Under the pieces are notes generated by a model. That model had not been told where the DNA came from. It saw nothing but the letters and a program-made list of their open reading frames with translations, and ran no database searches. Of a DNA stretch of 64,000 nucleotides, positions 11,226 through 22,401 are shown piece by piece. A program made the translations under genes and the position numbers. Numbering within the stretch: the first letter of the stretch is position 1; each line of letters opens with the position of its first letter. Source of the DNA: Thinopyrum elongatum. Lineage: Eukaryota > Streptophyta > Magnoliopsida > Poales > Poaceae. The stretch is taken from contig CM022297.1 in the NCBI GenBank assembly GCA_011799875.1, positions 69,576,663-69,640,662 of the forward strand, in the 5' to 3' direction.

Positions 11226-14200
11226 ATGGCCCGTGCTACCGTTCCCTTGAATTTTAATGCGTTCCTAGAGAAAGCTAAGTTGAAAGATGATGGTAGCAAC
11301 TACACGGACTGGGTCCGTAACTTGAGGATTATCCTCATTGCTGCACAAGAAGAATTATGTCCTTGATGCACCGCTAGGTGAAAGGCCTGCTGCAGGAGCA
11401 GATGCTGATGTTATGAACGTCTGGCAAGCTCGATCTGATGACTACTCGATAGTTCAGTGTGCCATGCTTTACGGCTTAGAATCGGGACTTCAAAGACGTT
11501 TTGAACGTCATGGAGCATATGAGATGTTCCAAGAGTTGAAGTTAATATTTCAAGCAAATGCCCAAGTTGAGAGATATGAAGTCTCCAACAAGTTCTATAG
11601 CTGCAAGATGGAGGAGAATAGTTCTGTCAGTGAACATATACTCAGAATGTCTGGGTACCATAACCACTTGACTCAGCTGGGAGTTAATCTTCCTGATGAT
11701 AGTGTCATTGACAGAGTTCTTCAATCACTGCCACCAAGCTATAAAGGCTTCGTGATGAGCTATAATATGCAAGGGATGGAAAAGACAATTCCCGAGCTCT
11801 TCGCGATGCTAAAGGCTGCGGAGGTAGAAATCAAAAAGGAGCATCAAGTGTTGATGGTTAACAAGACCACTAGTTTCAAGAAAAAGGGCAAAGGGAAGAA
11901 GGGGAACTTCAAGAAGAATAGCAAGCAAGTTGCTACTCCCGGGAAGAAGCCCAAGTCTGGACCTAAGCCTGAAACTGTGTGCTTCTACTGCAAAGGGACT
12001 GGTCACTGGAAGCGGAACTGCCCCAAGTATTTGGCGGATAAGAAGGATGGCAAAGTGAAAGGTATATTTGATATACATGTTATTGATGTGTACCTTACTA
12101 ATGCTCGTAGTAGCACCTTGGTATTTGATACTGGTTCTGTTGCTCATATTTGCAACTCGAACAGGAGCTACGGATTAAACGAAGATTGGCTAAGGACGAG
12201 GTGACGATGCGCGTGGGAAATGGTTCCAAAGTCGATGTGATCGCCGTCGGCACGCTACCTCTACATCTACCTTCGGGATTAGTTTTAGACCTGAATAATT
12301 GTTATTTGGTGCCAGCGTTGAGCATGAACATTATATCTGGATCTTGTTTGATGCGAGACGGTTATTCATTTAAATCAGAGAATAATGGTTGTTCTATTTA
12401 TATGAGTAATATCTTTTATGGTCATGCACCCTTGAGAAGTGGTCTATTTTTGTTGAATCTCGACTGTAGTGATACACATATTCATAATATTGAAGCCAAA
12501 ATATGCAAAGTTAATAATGATAGTGCAACTTATTTGTGGCACTGCCGTTTAGGTCATATTGGTGTAAAGCGCATGAAGAAACTCCATGCTGATGGGCTTT
12601 TGGAATCACTTGATACTTGCGAACCATGCCTCATGGGGAAGATGACTAAAACTCTGTTCTCCGGAACAATGGAGCGAGCAACTGACTTATTGGAAATAAT
12701 ACATACTGATGTATGCGGTCCGATGAGTGTTGAGGCTCGCGGCGAGTATCATTATTTTTTGACCTTCACAGATGATTTGAGCAGATATGGGTATATCTAC
12801 TTAATGAAACATAAGTCTGAAACATTTGACAAGTTCAAAGAATTTCAGAGTGAAGCATCGTAACAAGAAAATAAAGTTTCTACGATCTGATCGCGGAGGC
12901 GAATATTTGAGTTACGAGTTTGGCCTTCATTTAAAACAATGTGGAATAGTTTCGCAATTCACGCCACCTGGAACACCACAGCGTAATGGTGTGTCCGAAC
13001 GTCGTAATCGTACTTTATTAGATATGGTGCGATCTATGATGTCTCTTACCGATTTACCACTATCATTTTGGGATTATGCATTAGAGACAGCTGCGTTCAC
13101 GTTAAATAGGGCACCATCTAAATCCGTCGAGACGACACCATATGAACTGTGGTTTGGCAAGAAACCTAAGCTGTCATTTCTTAAAGTTTGGGGCTGCGAT
13201 GCTTATGTGAAAAAAAACTTCAACCTGATAAGCTCGAACCCAAATCGGAGAAATGCGTCTTCATAGGATACCCAAAGGAGACTGTTGGGTACACCTTCTA
13301 TCATAGATCCGAAGGGAAGATATTCGTTGCTAAGAATGGATCCTTTCTAGAGAAGGAGTTTCTCTCGAAAGAAGTGAGTGGGAGGAAAATAGAACTTGAT
13401 GAGGTAATTGTACCTTCTCCCGAATTGGAAAGTAGTTCATCACAGAAATCAGTTCCAGTGATGCCTAGACCAATTAGTGAGGAAGTTAATGATGATGATC
13501 ATGAAACTTCGGATCAAGTTACTACCGAACCTCGTAGGTCAACCAGAGTACGTTCCGCACCAGAGTGGTACGGTAATCCTGTTCTGGAAGTCATGTTACT
13601 AGACCATGACGAACCTACGAACTATGAGGAAGCGATGATGAGCCCAGATTCCGCGAAATGGCTTGAGGCCATGAAATCTGAGATGGGATCCATGTATGAG
13701 AACAAAGTATGGACTTTGGTTGACTTGTCCGATGATCGGCAAGCCATAGTGAATAAATGGACCTTCAAGAAGAAGACTGACACTGACGGTAATGTTACTG
13801 TCTACAAAGCTCGACTTGTTGCAAAAGGTTTTCGACAAGTTCAAGGGGTTGACTATTGCTTAAGTCTGTCCGAATCATGTTAGCAATTGCCGCATTTTAT
13901 GATTATGAAATTTGGCAAATGGATGTCAAAACTGCGTTCCTTAATGGATTTCTTAAAGAAGAGTTGTATATGATGCAACCAGAAGGTTTTGTCGATCCTA
14001 AGGGTGCTAACAAAGTGTGCAAGCTCCAGCGATCCATTTATGGACTGGTGCAAGCATCTCGGAGTTGGAATATACGCTTTGATGAAGTGATCAAAGCATA
14101 TGGTTTTATACAGACTTTTGGAGAAGCCTGTATTTACAAGAAAGTGAGTGGGAGCTCTGTAGCATTTATAATATTATATGTGGATGACATATTGTTAATT

Positions 14201-14880
14201 GAAAATGATATAGAATTTCTGGATAGCATAAAAGGATACTTGAATAAGAATTTTTCAATAAAAAGACCTCGGTGAAGCTACTTAAGTATTAGCATCAAGA
14301 TTTATAGGGATAGATCAAGACGCTTAATAGGACTTCCACAAAGCACCTACCTTGACAAAATTTTGAAAGAGTTCAAAAAGGGATCAGTCAAAGAAAGAAT
14401 TCTTGCCTGTATTCAAGGTATAAAGTTGAGTAAGACTCAAAGCATGACCACGGCAGAAGATAGAGAGAGAATGAAAGTCATTCCCTATGCCTTAGCCATA
14501 GGTTCTATAAAGTATGCCATGCTGTATACCAGACCTAATGTGTACCTTGCCATGAGTTTGGCAAGGGGGTACAATAGTGATCCAGGAATGGATCACTGGA
14601 CAGCGGTCAAAATTATCCTTAGTTACCTAAGAGGACTAAGGAAATGTTTCTCGGTTATGGAGGTGACAAAGAGTTCGTCGTAAAGGGTTACGTCGATGCA
14701 AGCTTTGACACTGATCCGGATGACTCTGAGTCTCAATCTGGATACATATTGAAAGTGGGAGCAATTAGCTAAAGTAGCTCCGTGCAGAGCATTGTAGACA
14801 TAGAAATTTGCAAAATGCATACAGATCTGAATATGGCAGACCCGTTGACTAAAACTCTCCCACAAGCAAAACATGATCAC
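11226..14880 (+). pseudogene. C1 Copia gag-pol polyprotein, several frameshifts
   Basis: Starts at ATG 11226 (MARATVPLNF) after a leader of about 1.2 kb. Order seen: a UBN2-type gag; zinc knuckle CFYCKGTGHWKRNC near 11980; protease VFDTGSVAHIC near 12125; integrase zinc region (WHCRLGHIGVKRMKKLH) and core residues in DVCGPM, RSDRGGEY and NGVSERRNRTLLD; RT with MDVKTAFLNG near 13920 and YVDD near 14180; a remnant of RNase H. Lesions include an extra A near 11346, frame changes near 12200, 12850, 13210 and 14270, and a 25-bp deletion near 13855 in RT compared with C2. The domain order PR-IN-RT-RH is diagnostic of Copia. It cannot be translated as one protein. Confidence 0.92.
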
Positions 14881-15057
14881 ACCTTAGTACTCTTTGGGTG
14901 CTAATCACATAGCGATGTGAACTAAATTATTGACTCTAGTAAACCCTTTGGGTGTTGGTCACATGGCGATGTGAACTATGTGTGTTAATCACATAAAGAT
15001 GTGAACTATTGGTGTTAAATCACATGGCGATGTGAACTAGATTATTGACTCTAGTGC

Positions 15058-15067
15058 AAGTGGGAGA
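15058..15067 (+). promoter_or_regulatory. C1 polypurine tract
   Basis: AAGTGGGAGA lies directly before the 3' LTR, the usual plus-strand priming site. The same tract precedes the C2 LTR at 55860. Confidence 0.75.
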
Positions 15068-15068
15068 C

Positions 15069-16812
15069 TGAAGGAAATATGCCCTAGAGGCAATAATAAA
15101 GTTGTTATTTATATTTTCTTATATCATGATAAATGTTTATTATTCATGCTAGAATTGTATTAACCGGAAACTTAGTACATGTGTGAATACATAGACAAAC
15201 AGAGTGTCCCTAGTATGCCTCTACTTGACTAGCTTGTTTATCAAAGATGGTTATGTTTCCTGACCATAGACATGTGTTGTCATTTGATGAACAGAATCAC
15301 ATCATTAGAGAATGATGTGATGGACAAGACCCATCCGTTAGCTTAGCATAATGATCGTTAAGTTTTATTGCTATTGCTTTCTTCATGACTTATACATATT
15401 CCTCTGACTATGAGATTATGCAACTCCCGAATACCGGAGGAACACTTTGTGTGCTATCAAACGTCACAACGTAATTGGGTGATTATAAAGATGCTCTACA
15501 GGTGTCTCCGAAGGTGTTTGTTGGGTTGGTATAAATCGAGATTAGGATTTGTCATTCCGAGTATCGGAGAGGTATCTTTGGGCCCTCTCGGTAATGCACA
15601 TCATATGAAGCCTTGCAAGCAATGTGACTAATGAGTTAGTTGCGGGATGATGCATTACTGAACGAGTAAAGAGACTTGCCGGTAACGAGATTGAACTAGG
15701 TATGATGATACTGATGATCGAATCTCAGGCAAGTAACATACCGATGACAAAGGGAATAACGTATGTTGTTATGCGGTTTGACCGATAAAGATCTTCGTAG
15801 AATATGTAGGAGCCAATATGAGCATCTAGGTTTCGCTATTGGTTATTGACCGGAGATGTGTCTCGGTCATGTCTACATAGTTCTCGAACCCGTAGGGTCC
15901 GCACGCTTAACGTTCGATGACGATTTGTATTATGAGTTATGTGATTTGATGACCGAAGTTTGTTCGGAGTCCCGGATGAGATCACGGACATGACGAGGAG
16001 TCTCGAAATGGTCTAGAGGTAAAGATTCATATATTGGAAGGCTATATTCGGACATCGGAAAGGTTCCGAGTGATTCGGGTATTTTTCGGAGTACCGGGGA
16101 GTTACGGGAATTCACCAGGAGAAGTAATGGGCCTTATTGGGCCATACGGGAAAAGAGGAGGCAGGCCAAAGGGGAGGTGGCGCGCGCCCCCCATGGGTCC
16201 GAATTGGACTAGGGGAAGGGGGCGGCGCCCCCCTTGCCCTTTCCTACTCCCTCTCTCTTTCCCTCTTTCCTTCTCTCCTACTCCGAAAAGGGAAAGGGAT
16301 TCCTACTAGGACTTGGTAGTCCTAGTAGGACTCCATACACTTGGCGCGCCCCTAGGAGGGCCGGCCTCTCTCCCTCCCTCCTTTATATACGGGGGAGGGG
16401 GGCACCCCAAAGACACACCAAGATTTGTCTTAGCCGTGTGCGGTGCCCCCCTCCACAGTTACAAACCTCGGTCATATCGTCGTAGTGCTTAGGCGAAGCC
16501 CTGCGCCGGTAACTTCATCATCACCGTCGCCACGCCGTCATGCTGACGGAACTCTTCCTCGTCCTCAACTGGATCAAGAGCTCGGGGGACGTCATCGAGC
16601 TGAACGTGTGCTGAACTCGGAGGTGCCGTACGTTCGGTGCTTGATCGGTTGGATCACGAAGACGTTCGACTACATCAACCGCCTTAAGCTAACGCTTCCG
16701 CTTTCGGTCTACGAGGGTACGTGAACATACTCTCCCCTCTCGTTGCTATGCATCTCCTAGATAGATCTTGCGTGAACGTAGGAATTTTTTTGAAATTGCA
16801 CGTTTCCCAACA
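15069..16812 (+). repeat. C1 3' LTR (1744 bp)
   Basis: Nearly identical by eye to 8252-9994, with scattered substitutions. Ends TTTCCCAACA, followed by the TTTTT duplication and then CACTA1 sequence. Confidence 0.95.
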
Positions 16813-17927
16813 TTTTTTACAAAACATGTCGAAATTTATGTTTTTTAATTTTCCTAACTAGTAGATGTAGTAACATAACTACATCTCGAAGGATTTTAAT
16901 TTTTGAAGTTTTTATCATTTTCTTTTTTTTCAAAACTGAAATGGCGATACAGGGGGGGTAGAGTTTGAAAATTGCATAACTCCTTTAGTCCGGGATGGTG
17001 TCCATCCAATCCTACCGTCAACTACATCTGCTACCACCGTCCCAGGCAGAGTCACAACTAAGGTTAACCAAGCCAGAGTCACGTTCTATTAAAGTGGCAA
17101 AAAGAATTACTTTTTAATATAACAAAACTAATTCTATCAACTATTATTAAAGGCTAAACAACTATTAATACAAAATAGTAGCAAAATTAATATTAATTAA
17201 TTATAAAAATTTATCTACTGTTGTCTAACAGAAGCATACTACAACATGTTAAAATCTACAGAAAGAACTAACTAAAAATAATTGAAAACAACAATTAAAG
17301 GACTAAAACAACTATATAAACCAAAAAGTACTGTTTTAATTAAAATCCTAATTTAAATTATTCTAAAAATAACCAAATAAATATTATTGTGACAACAATC
17401 TAACATGTGACTAGGAGCAAAAAGAATTAAATAAAAAACTATTTTTAAACTCAAGTTATTCACAATCTAGGGTTTGAAGTAAATTTAAACAAATTTAAAT
17501 TTAAATCATTCAAATTTGAAAACTAATGGCACAAACAGAAACTAGACAAAATTTTGAATCTAATGCAAAAAGAATCACTCAAAAACATCAAATATCCTAA
17601 AAGATATAAGCAATTTAAAACAAAAACTAAAAACAAAAAACAAATGGAAAAACAAAAAACAAATTTCAGAACCCCTCCAACCGGGACTAAAGGTCTAATC
17701 TTTAGTCCCGGTTGAAAGGGGTTGAGACCTTTAGTCCCAGTGTCCTTTAGTCCCGGTTGGTGGCTCCAACCGGGACTAAAGGTCCCATTTAAACCGGGAC
17801 TAATGTCTGCCCGACGCCCTAGCCGCTCGAACCGGGACTAATGCTCACATTAGTCCCGGTTCGTAATGCAGCCGGAACTAATTTGTAGATCAAGTTTGGA
17901 CCAAAACCCTGTTTTCTAGTAGTGGGA

Positions 17928-18324
17928 ACTCGGCTCGTGTGAGGGGTGGTTGTCATCCCCTCCCCTAGCAACAGGTTTGCCTATGGCTCGTTCGGGGTTC
18001 TAGGGTGCATGTCGACGGTGCGGCGTCTTTCAATCTAGGGAGAGAGGGCAAGGGCTCTTTTTTAGCTTTCAGCATCGGAAACGCATGGCGTTGTGTCCAG
18101 GTTCGACCAATCGGGGCGGCATGGGCTCGTTCCTAATTCGAATGTGCCTCCACCAATGTAAGTGTTGTTTCGCTGGTGCTAGCCAGAAATGGTGGATGAC
18201 AGGCTCGAGTTTCAAGCTGCATTTATTTGGTTTATTTCTTTTGTTTGCTTGTTTTGTCTTTGATGACTTGTGAGCTTCTTTCTACTAGCGTTGTGCACAA
18301 TTATTGTTCGGGGCTTCATCTATA
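17928..18324. other. Unassigned sequence between CACTA1 and Helitron
   Basis: This continues the flank seen at about 7060-7456. It is G/T-rich with short open frames only. I see no domain, no terminal repeats and no RNA structure. Confidence 0.45.
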
Positions 18325-19453
18325 TCTATACCTAATATTAAAGTACGGATTGTTTCTCCATTTTTTTTGTCCATTAGGTATTTTTCGTCCGTCGTCCATG
18401 AGCTGTTTTTACAGTTTTTTTTTTTTTGAGAAACATTCTATATAAATGAAAAAAATATGTGCACCGGCACAGGGTCGAACCCACGACCTATGGATCCTGC
18501 ATGTATGACGCTTGCCAGCTGAGCTATTGACAACTTGTGTTTCTTGGTCACCACAGAACGTAGTTAAAGAAGACATGTAGTAGCGAACTGATTTTTTTTA
18601 AAACACCAAATTTTTTGAAAAAGTGCAATTTTTTTTCTAAAAGCACAAATAATTTTCGAAAATTTCAAACAATTTTTTGAAACAGACAAAACTAAAAACC
18701 TCGAACATTTTTCAAAAAGCGCGAACAAATTCTGGAAATTTTGAACATTTTTGAAAATATATTTTTTAAAACCACGAATATTTTTTTGAAAAACAAGAAC
18801 AAAATTTGAATATTTTTTGGAAACATGAACAAACTTTAAAACAATGAACATGTTTTGAAATTCCTAAATGTTTTTTAAGTTGTGAACAACTTTTGATAAA
18901 TTAGGTAACCATGAACAATTTTTTATTATTTCAACAAATTTTGAAAACATTAACATTTTTTTTTTCAAAAAAAAAATTGAAACCGTGAACATTTACAAAA
19001 TTTATAAACATCCTTGTAAACATGAACACATTTTGAAATCATGAGCTTTTCTTTAATTTGTGAACAAAATTTGAAATGGAATGACATACGGGACATACGT
19101 AAAAACGGAATACCCTATTTGAAGCTTGGCGCTCGTCCGGGCTGGGCTTCATATAAACAAAAAGAATGGTGTTTTGCTCGGGAATCAAACTTTCAATCTC
19201 ACACAACAATGGGAAGTGGATATACAAGTGGACAAGCTAAACATTTGGAGCGTCCGAGCGCAACACCCTGGAGTTGACTATATTTGAATGTATTATAATC
19301 AGGTGAACACCGCAACTACTACCGATGAGGGCTAAAAAGAATATACAATGTAACATGGTGAGACCACAATGTTGAAATAGAGGATGTAGATCATTATACT
19401 AAAAACATACAATATTTTTTCCTCCCATTGCAACGCACGGCCATATGTGCTAG
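18325..19453 (+). mobile_element. Helitron candidate, non-autonomous, AT-rich
   Basis: The 5' end is TCTATACCTAATATTAAAG, preceded by A. The 3' end is CTAG, followed by T, fitting insertion between A and T without a TSD. Just before the 3' end is CCCATTGCAACGCACGGCC, a decayed version of the CCGTTGCAACGCACGGG hairpin typical of grass Helitrons. There is no Rep/helicase ORF. Most of the body (18560-19060) is imperfect repetition of words like GAACATTTTTGAAA. A tRNA-like segment lies at 18465-18530. Confidence 0.7.
18465..18530 (-). repeat. tRNA-like segment (decayed, possibly SINE-derived)
   Basis: Read on the minus strand it has an A-box-like TAGCTCAGCTGGCAAG (18526-18511) and a B-box-like GGTCGTGGGTTCGACCC (18488-18472), spaced as in a tRNA. 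No acceptor stem pairs across its ends and an anticodon arm is not evident, so a functional tRNA gene is unlikely. Confidence 0.45.
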
Positions 19454-21182
19454 TTAGTTTAAAAGGGCAAGCATTTTGTCCCTTCCTTTGTACACAGAAT
19501 ACTGTGGGGGTAGAGGTCCGTGTTTTCTCGACGAGGAGATAGGGTTGAATATGCAGTTTGAACTTAATCCAAACAATTGCCCTTGCCTGCTTGTTTTGTA
19601 CAGTAAATGATTCGCTAGCTGGTTTTGATATGGTGTTAGGCAGCTCGTGGGAAGCGTGATCTCATTGTATATTTGCACAAGTCAGATGAAGAGATTTGGT
19701 GTATAGAGATGGATCCATTAGCTGTCTAGCTGACCGTAAACGTACACTTGCTGGGTGATCTTTATCGGGGTTTGGTGGATGAATAATTAACAACAGGCAT
19801 AGGAACAGTGCTCCTCCTAAGTTAAAACGTGCAAACACTCATCTCAAAGTCCCACGGTTGATAATTTGATGTAAATCGACTTGTAAGCGCTTCCTTTTTT
19901 CCTATATAAGAATCAGTTGTTGTTATGTCATTCGTGCTCCCTTGCCCCTTGTGCCGACGGGTGCAAGAATGTGGTCCTCATCTTTTCTTCAAATGCCACT
20001 TCACTCTCAGGCTTTGGAACATGGCTATTCAGAAATTTCGCATCCACGATATGGACACGTCCGCATGACACTTGTTCGACTCCGTTTAGGCCTGGTGGGC
20101 GAGCACATGTACCATGGGCACCACCGACAGAAAAGCAAAGGCATCGATTACCATGCTAGTGCCATGGGTCATCTGAAACGAGCGCAACGCAAGAGTGTTC
20201 AGGCAAAAAAACGCACCTCCGCAAATCTTGCTCAACATCATTGTCGACGAGACAAACCTTTGGATCAAAGCTGGGGCAAAAAAACTAGGGTCTTTTTTAT
20301 CGCGAGAATAATTGACATGGATCCGGGAGACAACCATCCAACGCTAGCCGCATACATTTCAAACTATTATTCAATAAACGGCTGAAATTCATACGAACAC
20401 GAACGGATTTCGTACAAACATGACGGATTTCATACAAACACGGCGGATTTAACTACATTTCGAACATTTAGAACAAAAAGAAGATCTGACCCTAATCCTA
20501 TCCTACGGCGCCGGCGCCCGGCGTCCAAGCCCGTGTCGTCCTCCTTCCGCCGCCTCCATGAGCACCAGAGATAAGATCGATGAAATGAAGGTGCGGTCTC
20601 CGGCTATGAAGTGAACTTTTTTCAAATCGCTGATTTTTTTTTCCAAATTGATGAACTTTTTTCATTTTTTGTGAATTTTTTTCAAGTTTGTGAACATTTT
20701 TCAAAATTGATGGAATTTTTTGATGATTTTTTTTCAAAAATCGATGAACTTTTCCAAAATTAATAAACTTTTTAAAAATGATGAACTTTTTAAAAAAAAT
20801 CAAGGAATGTTTCTCATTTTTTTTAAATCGATGGTAACTTTTTTCTCCATATGGATGAACTTTTTTTATAATTTTCGTAAACCTTTTTTTCACAAACTTT
20901 TTCATCAGTATTAAAAGACCGGCTGGTTTTGTTCATCAGGCCAAAAACGAAGCCCTCCCGCCGGTAAGGACCGGGATCCACCATATCTTCATGGCCCTAA
21001 GGCCACAAGAGACGAGGCAGACTGGCGCAGGCTCCGGCGGGAGGCAGGAGAAACCCTAGCGGCAGCTGGGTGCCATGGATACGAGGGAAGCCAAATGAGA
21101 GCATGTGCATGCACAAGTACACTCGACATGGACAGCCATGAGAAAGTGCTTACTGCATGGTAAATTGTACATCTGCATAACT
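19454..21182. other. Intergenic stretch without a supported gene
   Basis: It holds short open frames (the longest, 147 codons, starts at 19942) without recognisable domains. A TATATAAG lies at 19903-19910 but no convincing gene follows it. An AT-rich repeated block lies at 20600-20910. GC-rich flanks around 20510-20600 and 20940-21060 resemble degraded transposon or gene debris. Confidence 0.4.
20600..20910. repeat. AT-rich imperfect repeat of the TGAACTTTTTTCAAAAT type
   Basis: Successive degenerate units of roughly 20-30 bases share TGAACTTTTT and TTTTTCAAA words. They give fake lysine/phenylalanine-rich ORFs on both strands. Similar but not identical units fill the Helitron candidate at 18560-19060. 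Confidence 0.6.
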
Positions 21183-21199
21183 AACAGTTGTTCTCAGTG
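21090..21199 (+). repeat. Left arm of imperfect inverted repeat flanking the phospholipase gene
   Basis: The arm includes GACATGGACAGCCATGAG and CTTACTGCATGGTAAA. It is matched by the reverse complement of 24541-24690. It continues at 22024-22050 (GCACAAATCTCATGGAT) on the other side of the LINE fragment, which inserted into the arm. Confidence 0.75.
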
Positions 21200-22006
21200 A
21201 TACCCTATTCAATTGTAAGCATGCAGAGGAGGTTTGGAAAGAAATTGGACTCAATGATACTATACAGCAGGCGGTAGCTCAGGATCGTACTGGTTCTGTT
21301 ACATTGGAAATCTTGTTGAAAAATTAGGCGAGACTAGATGATCTACCTATGGCTGAATTAATCTTGATTGCTTGAGTTTCTAAACAATAAAATATACAAT
21401 CACCAGACCGTACAACTGTTTCAATTCGGGTTTTGGCAACTAATTTTGTTCGAGCAGCAACACCGAATCACCCTATTCGTAAGGAAATTCATACTTGAAA
21501 GAAACCGAAGGAGGGGACTGTAAAGATCAATGTTCATGCGGCTTTTCATGCTGAGACACTCTCGGTCTCTAGCGGAGGGGTGGCGCGAGACTACAAAGGA
21601 AACTTCATAGTTGCTGCGACCTGGGTCTTGCCACACGTTAGTAACGCAGAATCTGCTGAAATGAGTGCAATCCGGAACGGTCTATTCTTGGCAGGAAACG
21701 TTGGATGCAATAAGGTGATCATTGAATCTGACAGTATGCTAACAGTGGAAGCAATTATGCATTCAGATGATTTTTTGGGCCTGATGTGGCGGTACTAGCG
21801 GAATGTATCCTCCTTGCTACGGATTTCGCAAATGTTAGCTACCGTTATTGCTGCAGAGAAGCCAGTCAGGTTGCAGACTTTTTAGCTAAACATTCTTTTA
21901 GTTATAGCTTATCTGGTTTTTGGGATTCTAATATCCCAGACTTTATCCTCCCTCAAATTGTAAACGTCTATCATATGAGGAATAAAGTCGTTTTATGTTA
22001 AAAAAA
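21200..22006 (+). mobile_element. 5'-truncated LINE fragment with RNase H domain
   Basis: About 807 bp flanked by a perfect 17-bp TSD, AACAGTTGTTCTCAGTG (21183-21199 and 22007-22023), with a short poly(A) at its 3' end. The sequence encodes the C-terminal part of a plant L1 ORF2: a zinc-finger RVT tail (HAEEVWKEIGLND near 21220), then an RNase H fold (GGVARDYKGNF, AESAEMSAIRNGL, IIESDSML, REASQVADFLAKH). Stops near 21325, 21375 and 21500, and a frameshift near 21790, break it. The long TSD plus poly(A) is the signature of target-primed reverse transcription. A retroposed host RNase-H-like gene is a less likely alternative. Confidence 0.85.
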
Positions 22007-22023
22007 AACAGTTGTTCTCAGTG

Positions 22024-22401
22024 CTGCACAAATCTCATGGATATGATGACTGTTGACCAAGCATCGTCGCTGCGCCAATAAATCATGTGTCGCTTAGCTA
22101 CTGACGAAGCACCAACCGACCGGTGTCGGCGAGAGAGTAGGGACTCCAGCAGTCGAGCCCATCAAACGTGACACACCCGCACCATAAAGTAAGTGCAAGT
22201 AAAAAAGATTCCATCTTAGCTACTGACGCCAAATTTTAGAGTTAAATAGCTGGGTAGCCGGTAGAGGCTCCAGATCGGAAAGCGCAACAACACAAGAGCT
22301 ACGAGCCCGGGAAATCTTGACGGGAGCGAGCTCGGCCTTGTTTCAAATTAAAGGCCATTGCTAGCACTAGCAAAAGCTAGAGCAGCGCAAAGAAGCTAAA
22401 C
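22024..22401. promoter_or_regulatory. Upstream region of the phospholipase gene
   Basis: The 378 bp between the LINE fragment and the start codon include the rest of the left inverted-repeat arm (to about 22050). A sequence at 22050-22095 reappears inverted at 5160-5207. The last 100 bp contain TTCAAATTAAAGG near 22343 as a weak TATA-like candidate. No confident promoter element can be named. Confidence 0.35.

Larger units (their letters stand above)
8252..16812 (+). mobile_element. Complete Ty1/Copia element C1 (Angela/BARE/WIS type)
   Basis: An 8561-bp element with two LTRs of 1743 and 1744 bp (TGAAGGAAATATGCCC to CCCAACA). It has a tRNA-iMet-type primer binding site, a broken gag-pol and a polypurine tract. 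A TTTTT TSD lies at 8247-8251 and 16813-16817, consistent with 5-bp Copia duplications though low in complexity. It inserted into the AT-rich interior of CACTA1. The LTRs differ at scattered sites only by eye; identity was not computed. Confidence 0.95.
7460..17924. mobile_element. CACTA element CACTA1, non-autonomous, split by Copia C1
   Basis: The left terminus is CACTAGTAGAAAACAGGG. The right terminus read inward on the minus strand is CACTACTAGAAAACAGGG. It is flanked by a 3-bp TSD, GGA at 7457-7459 and 17925-17927. Subterminal arrays of TTTAGTCCCGGTT and its inverse AACCGGGACTAAAG are present at both ends (7480-7640 and 17680-17870). Removing C1 and one TSD leaves about 1.9 kb of mainly AT-rich sequence with no transposase ORF. 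It is the same family as CACTA2 at 25614-26923. Confidence 0.93.

Noticed and set aside
18472..18526. Possible tRNA gene on the minus strand
   Set aside because: A- and B-box-like sequences are present, but no acceptor stem or clear anticodon arm can be folded.
18564..18851. Lysine/phenylalanine-rich protein on the minus strand (similar one at 20498-20905)
   Set aside because: It is produced by AT-rich GAACATTTTT-type repetition, not by coding selection.
19903..20385. TATATAAG followed by a 147-codon frame as a gene
   Set aside because: The frame has no recognisable domain, is antisense-open as well, and lies in degraded intergenic sequence.
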